Part shown: piece after piece, positions 37,099 through 45,608 of the stretch | How the letters are laid out: each line of letters starts with the position of its first letter | Position numbering within the stretch: the stretch's first letter is position 1 | From: Streptomyces sp. NBC_01485 | Lineage (GTDB): Bacteria; Actinomycetota; Actinomycetes; Streptomycetales; Streptomycetaceae | Assembly (NCBI RefSeq): GCF_036227125.1 | Contig: NZ_CP109435.1 | Location: forward strand, 4,712,001 to 4,776,000 | Length of the DNA stretch: 64,000 nucleotides | Direction of reading: 5' to 3' | The notes under the pieces: generated by a model | Seen by the model: the letters and a program-made list of their open reading frames with translations, nothing else | Told to the model about the DNA's origin: nothing | Database searches by the model: none | Translations under genes and position numbers: made by a program

Positions 37099-37385
37099 GT
37101 GGAACCCACCTCCTTTGGACTCAGCGGCCACGGTCGATCCGTGGCAGGAGGGTTGTGATGCGTACGCAACGGTATCGGCCGCCACTGACAGTCGGGGATC
37201 GGCAAGCGAAATCCCCGCTCTGAGCTGGGCGGACTCCCTGGCTCTGCCTGGGCAGACACCGGTGCAGACGGTACAGACTACCTGCACACGTGCTTCCGGT
37301 TGAAATCAGGCGGGTGTGACCGTCAATCTGTACACGTCGGGTGTGTATGGCGCTACGATGCGCCGCCTTCCGCAGGAGGTGCCAC

Positions 37386-37697
37386 ATGGCACAGGCATTG
37401 CGACCCAATACCGCCGGATCTCTCTTCGCCACCGACGGCAAACCCCATCCGCTCCAGGACACCCTGCTCGCGGTAACGCTGGTGCTCGGCTTGACGGCCT
37501 TCATCACGTCGTTCTTCCACAGCCTGCATCTGCTCAGCTCCTGGGCCGGTCTGGTGGGAATCCTGACCGGCGCGTACGGACAGTGGATCTCCGAGACCAC
37601 CCGTGAGCGCTTCGGTCTGATCCTGGGTCTCGGTGCCTCGGCCGTCGGCTTCTTCATCGGCATGGCGCACGGCGGTCTCTTCGGCGGACTCTGGTGA
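37386..37697 (+). CDS. Small membrane protein of unknown function
   Basis: 103 residues with three hydrophobic segments: TLLAVTLVLGLTAFITSFF, WAGLVGILTGAYGQWISE and FGLILGLGASAVGFFIGMAH. I do not recognise a named family; it is commonly found at this position in streptomycetes. AGGAGG lies about 6 nt upstream of ATG 37386. A candidate -10, TACGAT (37354-37359), lies 27 bp upstream of the start. It is divergent from rpsF. Confidence 0.8.
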   Translation: MAQALRPNTAGSLFATDGKPHPLQDTLLAVTLVLGLTAFITSFFHSLHLLSSWAGLVGILTGAYGQWISETTRERFGLILGLGASAVGFFIGMAHGGLFGGLW

Positions 37698-37910
37698 CCC
37701 GACCGGCTCCGGTAGCGGCATCACGGACACCGTCAGCACCGGAACACGCGTAGGACACGTACGAACCCTGACGGAACGCCCCGGCCGCGCACGGGCCGGG
37801 GCGAAGGTTCCGTACGCCCAGTCAGGGCGCTCGCAGGGCGCAGTAGGCTTCGGCGCGAGAGCCGGAGCCCCTGTACCCATGGGGACACACCAGCCCGAGG
37901 AGCGCCCCGA

Positions 37911-39032
37911 ATGAGCCTGACCCTGAGGACGATCAGCCGTGAGCAGCATCTGGCATACATCCAGAGCCTGCCCTCGGCGAGCCACATGCAGGTTCCGGCC
38001 TGGGCCGACGTCAAGGCCGAGTGGCGGTCGGAGAGCCTCGGCTGGTTCGACGAGCGCAGCGGTGAACTGGTCGGCGCGGGTCTGGTCCTCTACCGCCAGT
38101 TGCCCAAGATCAAGCGCTACCTGGCCTATCTGCCCGAGGGTCCGGTCATCAACTGGTATGCGCCGAATCTGGCCGAGTGGCTGGAACCGATGCTCGCGCA
38201 CCTCAAGCAGCAGGGCGCCTTCTCGGTGAAGATGGGCCCGCCGGTGATCATCCGTCGCTGGGAGGCCATCTCCATCAAGGCGGGCATCCAGAACCCGGAC
38301 GTGAAGCGGCTGCGTGACATCGAGGCCGACTTCATCGAACCGCGCGCCTTCGAGGTGGCCGACAAGCTGCGCCGCATGGGCTGGCAGCAGGGCGAGGACG
38401 GCGGTGCCGGCTTCGGCGACGTCCAGCCGCGCTACGTCTACCAGGTGCCGCTCGCGAACCGCTCCCTCGAAGAGGTCCACAAGAACTTCAACCAGTTGTG
38501 GCGCCGCAACATCAAGAAGGCCGAGAAGGCCGGTGTCGAGGTGGTCCAGGGCGGCTACCAGGACCTCGAGGAGTGGCAGCGGCTGTACGAGATCACGGCC
38601 GTGCGCGATCACTTCCGGCCGCGCCCGCTGTCGTACTTCCAGCGCATGTGGTCGGCCCTCAACACCGAGGACCCCAACCGCATGCGGCTGTACTTCGCCC
38701 GCCACAACGGCGTGAACCTGTCGGCGGCGACGATGCTGATCGTCGGCGGGCACGTCTGGTACTCCTACGGCGCCTCCGACAACATCGGCCGTGAGTTCCG
38801 CCCCTCGAACGCCATGCAGTGGCGGATGCTGCGAGACGCCTACGCGCTCGGCGCGACCGTCTACGACCTGCGCGGCATCTCCGACTCGCTGGACGAGACC
38901 GACCACCTCTTCGGCCTGATCCAGTTCAAGGTCGGCACGGGCGGACAGGCCGCGGAGTACCTCGGCGAGTGGGACTTCCCGCTGAACAAGCTGCTCCACA
39001 AGGCGCTCGACATCTACATGTCGCGCCGCTGA
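37911..39032 (+). CDS. femX: Peptidoglycan bridge formation protein FemX (FemABX family)
   Basis: 373 residues made of two GNAT-like domains typical of Fem transferases. Visible: SLPSASHMQVPAWADVKAEW, YQVPLANRSLEEVHKNFNQL, WRRNIKKAEKAGVEV, ARHNGVNLSAATMLIVGGH and the C-terminal GIQ/GISDSLDETDHLFGL, QFKVGTGGQAAEYLGEWDF. It uses glycyl-tRNA to attach glycine to the LL-diaminopimelate of lipid II, giving the streptomycete glycine cross-bridge. The coiled-coil insertion of staphylococcal FemA is absent. The next gene starts 64 bp downstream. Confidence 0.92.
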   Translation: MSLTLRTISREQHLAYIQSLPSASHMQVPAWADVKAEWRSESLGWFDERSGELVGAGLVLYRQLPKIKRYLAYLPEGPVINWYAPNLAEWLEPMLAHLKQQGAFSVKMGPPVIIRRWEAISIKAGIQNPDVKRLRDIEADFIEPRAFEVADKLRRMGWQQGEDGGAGFGDVQPRYVYQVPLANRSLEEVHKNFNQLWRRNIKKAEKAGVEVVQGGYQDLEEWQRLYEITAVRDHFRPRPLSYFQRMWSALNTEDPNRMRLYFARHNGVNLSAATMLIVGGHVWYSYGASDNIGREFRPSNAMQWRMLRDAYALGATVYDLRGISDSLDETDHLFGLIQFKVGTGGQAAEYLGEWDFPLNKLLHKALDIYMSRR

Positions 39033-39095
39033 CGTCACGCTGACTGATTCCCTACCCCTGACACCGCAGCCACCAGAAAGGTCCCAGGTCCGGCC

Positions 39096-40127
39096 ATGGC
39101 GCTCACGCTCTACGTCGACACCGCGCGCTGGCGGGCGCACCACAAGCACGTGCAGGAGCAGTTCCCGGCCCTCGTCCCGGTCTGCAAGGGCAACGGCTAC
39201 GGCTTCGGGCACGAGCGGCTGGCGGAGGAGGCCACCCGGCTGGGCTCGGACATCCTCGCCGTCGGCACGACCTACGAGGCCGCGCGCATCAAGGACTTCT
39301 TCGGCGGTGACCTGCTGGTGCTGACGCCCTACCGGCGCGGCGAGGAGCCCGTCCCGCTGCCCGACCGGGTCGTGCGCTCGGTGTCGTCGGTCGACGGCGT
39401 GTACGGCCTGGTGGGCGCCCGCGTGGTCATCGAGGTGATGTCGTCGATGAAGCGGCATGGCATCAGCGAGCAGGATCTGCCGCAGTTGCACGCAGCGATC
39501 GAGAACGTTCGGCTGGAGGGCTTCGCCATCCACCTGCCGCTGGACCGCACCGACGGCTCCGACGCCGTCGAGGAGGTCATCGGCTGGATGGACCGGCTGC
39601 GGGCGGCCCGGCTGCCGCTGCACACGATGTTCGTCAGCCACCTCAAGGCCGACGAACTCGCCCGGCTGCAGCAGCAGTTCCCGCAGACCCGCTTCCGCGC
39701 CCGGATCGGCACGCGGCTGTGGCTGGGGGACCACGACGCGACGGAGTACCGCGGAGCGGTCCTGGACGTCACACGGGTCGCCAAGGGCGACCGCTTCGGC
39801 TACCGGCAGCAGAAGGCGGCCTCGGACGGCTTCCTGGTGGTCGTGGCGGGCGGTACGTCGCACGGGGTGGGTCTGGAGGCCCCTAAGGCCCTGCACGGCG
39901 TCATGCCGCGCGCCAAGGGCGTCGCCCGCGCCGGCCTCGCCACGGTGAACCGGAACCTCTCGCCGTTCGTCTGGGGCGGCAAGCAGCGCTGGTTCGCCGA
40001 GCCGCCTCACATGCAGGTGTCCATCCTGTTCGTGCCCTCGGACGCTCCGGAGCCGCACGTCGGCGACGAGCTGGTGGCCCATCTACGGCACACCACCACG
40101 CAGTTCGACCGGCTCATGGACCGCTGA
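39096..40127 (+). CDS. Alanine-racemase-like PLP protein (FemX neighbour)
   Basis: 343 residues of fold-type III PLP enzymes. The N-terminal barrel begins LTLYVDTARWRAHHKHVQEQ and carries the cofactor Lys in VPVCKGNGYGFG. The C-terminal domain is short; where alanine racemases have the VGYADGY region with the second catalytic Tyr, this protein reads VVVAGGTSHGVGLE. It may therefore act on another amino acid or be non-catalytic. The RBS is AGGTC with a 64-bp gap after femX, and a shared cell-wall role is likely. A terminator follows. Confidence 0.75.
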   Translation: MALTLYVDTARWRAHHKHVQEQFPALVPVCKGNGYGFGHERLAEEATRLGSDILAVGTTYEAARIKDFFGGDLLVLTPYRRGEEPVPLPDRVVRSVSSVDGVYGLVGARVVIEVMSSMKRHGISEQDLPQLHAAIENVRLEGFAIHLPLDRTDGSDAVEEVIGWMDRLRAARLPLHTMFVSHLKADELARLQQQFPQTRFRARIGTRLWLGDHDATEYRGAVLDVTRVAKGDRFGYRQQKAASDGFLVVVAGGTSHGVGLEAPKALHGVMPRAKGVARAGLATVNRNLSPFVWGGKQRWFAEPPHMQVSILFVPSDAPEPHVGDELVAHLRHTTTQFDRLMDR

Positions 40128-40161
40128 GCCTCGTGAACCGCTGAGCAGACGCCGCAACGAA

Positions 40162-40196
40162 AAGGGCCGTACACAGAGATTCCGTGTACGGCCCTT
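40162..40196. terminator. Terminator after the racemase-like gene
   Basis: A perfect 13-bp stem, AAGGGCCGTACAC (40162-40174) with GTGTACGGCCCTT (40184-40196), between convergent genes; probably bidirectional. Confidence 0.92.
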
Positions 40197-40217
40197 CCCT
40201 TACGGCCCGCTGTTCGC

Positions 40218-41717
40218 TCAGAGCGAACTGTCGGTGGCGTCCTGCTTGCCCCAGTCCACCTGCGGCCCATCGAAGGAGGGGGCGTGCCGCGGCGGATGGG
40301 CCGCGGCGCCGAAGACAAAGGCGTCCTCCGCCCCGTCGAGCACCCCGCCCGAGGGATCGTCGTCCCCGGCCTGCCGCACCACGTCCCGCTCCGGCATCAG
40401 GATGTCGCGCACGACCACACCGCACAGGTAGAGCGTCCCCAGCAGGTGCACACCGATGGCCCAGTAGTAGCCGTCGGGCGGCAGGCCCTTGTGGGCGTCT
40501 CCGCTCATCGTGTACGCGAGGTACATCCAGATGCCCAGGAAGTAGGCGACCTCGCATGCCTGCCAGATCAGGAAGTCCCGCCACTTCGGCCGGGCCAGCA
40601 CCGCCAGCGGCACCAGCCACAGGACGTACTGCGGCGAGTAGACCTTGTTGGTGAGGATGAAGGCCGCCACGATCAGGAAGGCCAGCTGGGCGAAGCGAGG
40701 ACGGCGCGGCGCGGTCAGTGCCAGCGCCGCGATACCCACGGCGCACAGCACGACGAGCAGCGTGGCGAGGGTGTTGACACTGTCCGTGGTGAGGGGATCG
40801 CTGGAGTTCTGGGCCAGGATCAGCCAGAAAGAGCCGAAGTCGACGCCCCGCTCCTGACTGAACCGGTAGAACTTCGACCACCCATCGAAGGCGAAGAGCA
40901 TCACCGGCAGGTTCACCACCAGCCAGGCGACGGCCGCACCGCCGAAGGCCTTGCCGAAGTCCCGCCACTTCCCCGCGCGCCAGCACAACACGAACAGGGG
41001 GCCGAGCAGGAAGACGGGATAGAGCTTGGCGGCCGTGGCGAGCCCCAGCAGGACGCCAAAGGCCAGGGACCGGCCCCGGGACCACATGAGCATCGCCGCG
41101 GCCGTCAGGGAGACCGCCAGCAGGTCCCAGTTGATGGTCGCGGTCAGCGCGAAGGCGGGCGCCAGGGCGACCAGCAGGCCGTCCCAGGGGCGCCGGGCAT
41201 GCGTCCGGGCCACGCAGACGGCGATGACGGCCGCGCACGCCATCAGCATCCCGGCGTTGACCATCCAGTACCACTGCTCCTGGTCCTGGATGCTGCCGCT
41301 GCCCGGTGTGAGCCAGGCGGCCACCTCCATGAACACGCCGGTCAGCACCGGGTATTCGAGGTAGTCCATGTCGCCGGGAAGCTTGTCGAAGTACGGCACG
41401 AGCCCGTCGGCGAAGCCACGCCCCTGGTACAGGTGCGGGATGTCCGAGTAGCAGGCGTGCGTGTACTGGGAGGTGGCGCCGAAGAACCAGCCTCCGTTGT
41501 AGCAGGGCGCCTTCTGGATCAGTCCTAGGGCGAACATCCCGATCGCCACGAGCGCGACGATCCGTACGGGAGTCCACCAGGACGTCCCCAGCAGGGCCCG
41601 GCGGCCGAGGGGACCGCCGATGAGCTCACTGCCGGCCACGGCCACCGGGTCGTCGCTGGTCGGCCTGACCGGATCCGGCTCGTGCACGGGCGTCGGCGTC
41701 GATTCTGCACTGGGCAT
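40218..41717 (-). CDS. GT87-family (DUF2029) membrane glycosyltransferase-like protein
   Basis: 499 residues with about ten helices. After the first helix (VRIVALVAIGMFALGLIQ) comes the acidic extracytoplasmic loop DKLPGDMDYLEYPVLTG typical of GT-C mannosyl/arabinosyl-type transferases; LLGLATAAKLYPVFLLGPL and TNKVYSPQYVLWLVPL are other marker regions. Such proteins add sugars from polyprenyl-phosphate donors outside the membrane. The acceptor is unknown. ATG 41717 is chosen because ATG 41726 overlaps its own ribosome-binding site. Confidence 0.85.
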   Translation of the reverse strand: MPSAESTPTPVHEPDPVRPTSDDPVAVAGSELIGGPLGRRALLGTSWWTPVRIVALVAIGMFALGLIQKAPCYNGGWFFGATSQYTHACYSDIPHLYQGRGFADGLVPYFDKLPGDMDYLEYPVLTGVFMEVAAWLTPGSGSIQDQEQWYWMVNAGMLMACAAVIAVCVARTHARRPWDGLLVALAPAFALTATINWDLLAVSLTAAAMLMWSRGRSLAFGVLLGLATAAKLYPVFLLGPLFVLCWRAGKWRDFGKAFGGAAVAWLVVNLPVMLFAFDGWSKFYRFSQERGVDFGSFWLILAQNSSDPLTTDSVNTLATLLVVLCAVGIAALALTAPRRPRFAQLAFLIVAAFILTNKVYSPQYVLWLVPLAVLARPKWRDFLIWQACEVAYFLGIWMYLAYTMSGDAHKGLPPDGYYWAIGVHLLGTLYLCGVVVRDILMPERDVVRQAGDDDPSGGVLDGAEDAFVFGAAAHPPRHAPSFDGPQVDWGKQDATDSSL

Positions 41718-41752
41718 GGGCGCCATCCTGCCGTACAGACCTAGGAAAACGT

Positions 41753-41790
41753 CGAGGGCCGCCCCACCTGGTCCGGCGGAGCGGCCCTCG
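41753..41790 (-). terminator. Terminator between the PBP and GT87-type genes
   Basis: A perfect 10-bp stem, CGAGGGCCGC (41753-41762) with GCGGCCCTCG (41781-41790). It lies next to the double parS downstream of the penicillin-binding protein gene. Confidence 0.8.
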
Positions 41791-41803
41791 TTTCACGTGA
41801 AAC
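41790..41803. other. parS site (perfect), first of a pair
   Basis: GTTTCACGTGAAAC, separated from the next copy by the palindromic 8-mer atgcgcat; together a 36-bp perfect palindrome. Confidence 0.93.
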
Positions 41804-41811
41804 ATGCGCAT

Positions 41812-41825
41812 GTTTCACGTGAAAC
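41812..41825. other. parS site (perfect), second of a pair
   Basis: GTTTCACGTGAAAC, 22 bp (about two helical turns) from the first copy, 23 bp past the PBP stop codon. Confidence 0.93.
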
Positions 41826-41848
41826 ACCCAAGCCGGGCGATCACAGAC

Positions 41849-44527
41849 CTAGCCGCCCGGGCCTCCGAAGAAGCCGCCGTTGGCATTTCCTCTGGTGTTG
41901 CCGTTCGTCTCCGTGTCGGTCGGCGACGGGGACACTTCCCCTGTTCCGCCGTTCCCGTTTCCGTCGGTCGTCCCGCCGGTCTCCTCGTTGCAGTTGAAGA
42001 TGTTCGTGCAGGTCTCGGTCGGCGTGGGTGAGGGCTCGACCTCCGTCACGCTGGGAGACGGGGAAGGCGACGGCTCCGCTTCCTCGGTCTCGGTGGCCGA
42101 AGGAGACGGGGACGGGGACGGCTCCGCGTTGACGACCTCGCCGATGGGCTCGGGCTCCGGGAAGTCCTTCGGCTGGGTGCCCTTCAGCGCCTCGGCCATG
42201 TAGTCGTGCCAGATCTGCGCCGGGAACGAGGCACCGTGGATCTTCTTCTGGCCACCCGTTCCGAACATCTCCAAGAACGTACGGTTCTTGTTCGACTCGT
42301 CGTCGTCGTAGCGGAACATGCTGACCGCGGTGGACAACTGCGGGGTGTAGCCCACGAACCAGGCCGACTTGTTGCCGTCGGTGGTACCGGTCTTGCCCGC
42401 GACCTGACGGCCGGGAAGCTGGGCGTTGGTGCCGGTGCCGTCCTCGACCACGGTCTTCAGGACGTCCGTGACGTTGTCGGCCACCTTCGAGGTGAAGGCC
42501 TGGTTCGTCGTGGTCTCGTGCGTGAAGATCTGCCCCTTCTCGCTCGTGACCTTCTCCACGGAGTACGGATCACGCTGCTTGCCACTGGCGGCGAAGGTCG
42601 CGTACGCGCCCGCCATCCGGATCGCGCTCGGGTCGGAGATGCCGATCGAGAACGACGGGAAGCCGCTGTTGGTGAGGCTGGAATCCTTCAGGCCCGCGCT
42701 GGCGGCGGACTCCTTCACCTTGTCCAGACCGACGTCCATGCCGAGCTGCACGAAGGCGGAGTTCACCGACTCGCGCATCGCCTCCCGCAGGTCGATCTTG
42801 AATTCGGGCGGAGAGCCGAGAGAGACGTCGCCGTCATTGGTCTGCAGCCACTCCTCGCCCTTCTCGTTCTTCCAGACCGTGTCGTCGTAGTTCTTGATCT
42901 TGAGCTTGTTCTGGCCGCTGAACAGGCTCTCGGGCGAGACGATGGTGCGTTCGTCCTGTGCTTGCGACGACCCCAGATTCGGGTCGCGCACACCCCAGGT
43001 CATCGCGGCCGCCAGCACGAACGGCTTGAACGTCGAACCGACCTGGGCACCGGTCTGGTCGGCGTTGTCGGTGAAGTGCTTGGTGGCGTCCTCACCGCCG
43101 TAGATGGCCCGGATGGCACCGGTGTCCGGTTCCACGGACGCTCCACCGAACTGGACGTGCGTGTCCGTCTCCGGTCGTTCCTCCGGCTTGATGTTGGCCT
43201 TCTGGACCTTCGTGACCGATTCCTCGAGCTCCTTGACCTTGTTCTTGTCGAAGGTCGTGTAGATCGAGTAGCCGCCCAGCTGCAGCAGGTCCTGGGTGAT
43301 CCCGGTCTCCTTGCTGTGGGTGACCAGGTAGCCGTTGGCGAGGTCGACGAGGTAACCGATCTGCCCCTTCAGGTCGGTGTTCGACCGGGGGTTCTGCCAC
43401 TTGGGGAGCTTGGTGTACTTGGCCCGCACGTTGGCGTCCAGATGCCCGTACTCGACCATCTTGTCGAGGGTGTCCTGCATCTGCTGCAGGGCCCGCTTCT
43501 GGTTGGCCGCGGACGTCGCGCCGACCGGGTCGACGGAGGGCGTGCCGGCGGGGTCGTAGTACGTGGCGCCCTTCAGCGTGGCGGCCAGGAAGGCGCACTC
43601 ACCCGGGTCGAGCTTGATCGCGTCCTTGTTGAAGTAGGCGCGGGCGGCGGCCTGGATTCCGTAGGCGTTGCGCCCGTAGTACGCGGAGTTCAGGTAGCCG
43701 GCCATGATCTCGTTCTTGTCGACCTCGGCGCCCACCTTTATCGACACGAAGATCTCCTTGAACTTCCGGGAGATCGTCTGCGACTGGTCGTTCAGCATGG
43801 CGTTCTTGACGTACTGCTGGGTGATCGTCGAACCACCCTGCGTCTGTCCGCCCCGGGCCATGTTGAACACGGCGCGGGCGATGCCCTTGGGGTCGATGCC
43901 GCTGTCGTCGTAGAAGGTCTTGTTCTCCTGCGAGATCACCGCCCAGCGCATCTCCTCCGGGATCTGCGAGAGGTCGATCTTCTGACGGTTCGTCTCACCA
44001 CCGGTGGCAACCATCTGGCTGCCGTCCTTCCAGTAGTAGACGTTGTTCTGCGCCGTCGCCGTCTTGGCGACGTCCGGGATGCCCACCATGGCGTACCCGA
44101 TGCCCGCCACGGCCACCAGACTGCCGACGAAGCCGACGAACAGGCCCGCCACGAGCTTCCAGGACGGCATCCAGCGCTGCCAGCCGTACTTGTCGGCGCG
44201 CGGGTAGTCGATCAGGCGTTGCCGGTCGGGCGACGAACGCCCTCTGCCCCGTCCGGGGCCGGTCGGGTCGCCGCGGCGGCCCCCTACGGCTTCGGCCGCT
44301 CCGCGCCGCCCGCCCGAGTTTCTCTGGGACGCGCGTCGGGTCTCGGTACGGCTGCCGTGAGACTGATCCTCGCCTGCGGACCCGTGACCCAACCCGTAGT
44401 CGGAAGGAGATCCGGTGGCGCCTCGCGGTGCCGCGCGGCGGCCGGAGGACGGACCGGACTGACCGCGTCGGGCCGCGGCACGTCCGCCTTCCTGCGACTG
44501 CGGCGGTTTGCGACGGTGCTCGCTCAT
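41849..44527 (-). CDS. Class A penicillin-binding protein (transglycosylase/transpeptidase)
   Basis: 892 residues: a basic, Arg/Gly-rich cytoplasmic tail (~125), one membrane anchor (KLVAGLFVGFVGSLVAVAGI), a GT51 glycosyltransferase (VISQENKTFYDDSGIDPKGI; GGSTITQQYVKNAML; LNSAYYGRNAYGIQAAA) and a penicillin-binding transpeptidase with SxxK in VGSTFKPFVLAAAM, SxN in SVNSAFVQ and KTG in VAGKTGTTDGNKS. A long Ser/Pro/Glu/Thr tail follows (SPSPSPSATETEEAEPSPSP). It polymerises and cross-links peptidoglycan outside the membrane. ATG 44527 has GAGGAG upstream. Confidence 0.95.
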   Translation of the reverse strand: MSEHRRKPPQSQEGGRAAARRGQSGPSSGRRAAPRGATGSPSDYGLGHGSAGEDQSHGSRTETRRASQRNSGGRRGAAEAVGGRRGDPTGPGRGRGRSSPDRQRLIDYPRADKYGWQRWMPSWKLVAGLFVGFVGSLVAVAGIGYAMVGIPDVAKTATAQNNVYYWKDGSQMVATGGETNRQKIDLSQIPEEMRWAVISQENKTFYDDSGIDPKGIARAVFNMARGGQTQGGSTITQQYVKNAMLNDQSQTISRKFKEIFVSIKVGAEVDKNEIMAGYLNSAYYGRNAYGIQAAARAYFNKDAIKLDPGECAFLAATLKGATYYDPAGTPSVDPVGATSAANQKRALQQMQDTLDKMVEYGHLDANVRAKYTKLPKWQNPRSNTDLKGQIGYLVDLANGYLVTHSKETGITQDLLQLGGYSIYTTFDKNKVKELEESVTKVQKANIKPEERPETDTHVQFGGASVEPDTGAIRAIYGGEDATKHFTDNADQTGAQVGSTFKPFVLAAAMTWGVRDPNLGSSQAQDERTIVSPESLFSGQNKLKIKNYDDTVWKNEKGEEWLQTNDGDVSLGSPPEFKIDLREAMRESVNSAFVQLGMDVGLDKVKESAASAGLKDSSLTNSGFPSFSIGISDPSAIRMAGAYATFAASGKQRDPYSVEKVTSEKGQIFTHETTTNQAFTSKVADNVTDVLKTVVEDGTGTNAQLPGRQVAGKTGTTDGNKSAWFVGYTPQLSTAVSMFRYDDDESNKNRTFLEMFGTGGQKKIHGASFPAQIWHDYMAEALKGTQPKDFPEPEPIGEVVNAEPSPSPSPSATETEEAEPSPSPSPSVTEVEPSPTPTETCTNIFNCNEETGGTTDGNGNGGTGEVSPSPTDTETNGNTRGNANGGFFGGPGG

Positions 44528-44880
44528 CGAACGATTACTCCTCGGGCAGGCGCATCCGTGCGCGCCTGGAAAGGGCGGCTGGTTTCCTGTCCCCCCAAAG
44601 TACGGATGCGGCCGGTTGCGCATTCACCCGTACTGCACCGAGGACCTCGACGCCCCCCGGCGTCTCATGGATCCCGGTGGTGTGCATGGCGCACAGACTA
44701 CGCACCGTCAAAACCTGCCTAGGCCCGAGATTCACCCCAAATCAGGCAACTCGCCTGCAATGAATCAGTGATGTGATCCCGTTCACCATCCCCCCTCTTG
44801 TCGCATCCGGAAGGCCGTTCTATCGTCGTGATGTATCGAGTCGATACATCGGAGCGACATAAGGACGGAAGGAGGCGACG
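44528..44880. other. Divergent PBP / PadR intergenic region
   Basis: 353 bp without a gene. It contains the PadR-type palindrome at 44831-44849 near padR. An AT-richer tract at 44715-44790 could carry promoters. Nothing else is recognised. Confidence 0.6.
44831..44849. promoter_or_regulatory. PadR-type operator
   Basis: ATGTATCGA-g-TCGATACAT, a perfect 9-bp inverted repeat with the ATGTAT/ATACAT half-sites typical of PadR regulators, 32 bp upstream of the padR start. Probable autoregulation. Confidence 0.8.
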
Positions 44881-45564
44881 ATGAGCCGGCGCGCCGGAAT
44901 CCTCGAGTTCGCCGTCCTGGGCCTTCTTCGCGAGTCCCCGATGCACGGCTATGAGCTGCGCAAACGACTCAATACGTCACTGGGCGTGTTCCGTGCGTTC
45001 AGCTACGGCACGCTCTACCCCTGCCTCAAGACGCTGGTCGCCAACGGCTGGTTGATCGAGGAGCCGGGAAACACCTCCGAGGACGCCCTCGCCGCACCAC
45101 TCGCAGGGCGTCGCGCCAAGATCGTCTACCGGTTGACGGCGGAGGGTAAGGAGCACTTCGAGGAGCTGCTCTCGCAGACGGGTCCCGACGCGTACGAGGA
45201 CGAACACTTCGCCGCCCGTTTCGCCTTCTTCGGGCAGACGTCGCGCGATGTTCGCATGCGCGTACTGGAAGGCCGGCGCAGCCGGCTGGAGGAGCGCCTG
45301 GAGAAGATGCGCGCCTCCCTGGCACGCACGCGAGAGCGCCTCGACGACTACACACTCGAGCTCCAGCGCCACGGGATGGAGTCCGTGGAGCGCGAAGTGC
45401 GCTGGCTGAACGAGCTCATCGAGAGTGAGCGGGCCGGACGGGACCTGAAGGGTTCCGCCTCCGGGGAGTCCGCTCAGCAGAACACCACATCTGGATCGTC
45501 GGGCGGCCTGCCCCGTCCCGGGGACACCCCCGGGACGGATACGTCCGACGAAACCGCCACGTGA
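44881..45564 (+). CDS. PadR-family transcriptional regulator
   Basis: 227 residues. PadR winged helix: RRAGILEFAVLGLLRESPMH, GYELRKRLNTSLGVFRAFSY, GTLYPCLKTLVANGWLIEEP, followed by the basic wing. The C-terminal half is a dimerisation helix (LEERLEKMRASLARTRERLD) with a disordered Ser/Gly/Thr tail. The upstream palindrome indicates autoregulation. The inositol phosphate synthase gene starts 44 bp downstream and is the expected target, as in other streptomycetes; the effect is inferred. Confidence 0.92.
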   Translation: MSRRAGILEFAVLGLLRESPMHGYELRKRLNTSLGVFRAFSYGTLYPCLKTLVANGWLIEEPGNTSEDALAAPLAGRRAKIVYRLTAEGKEHFEELLSQTGPDAYEDEHFAARFAFFGQTSRDVRMRVLEGRRSRLEERLEKMRASLARTRERLDDYTLELQRHGMESVEREVRWLNELIESERAGRDLKGSASGESAQQNTTSGSSGGLPRPGDTPGTDTSDETAT

Positions 45565-45608
45565 GTGCCCATTCAGGGCCTCACTCGTACACACAGGGAG
45601 CAACCGGA

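Noticed and set aside
42206..44722. Plus-strand ORF of 838 codons opposite the penicillin-binding protein
   Set aside because: Antisense shadow; the minus strand has complete GT51 and transpeptidase motifs.
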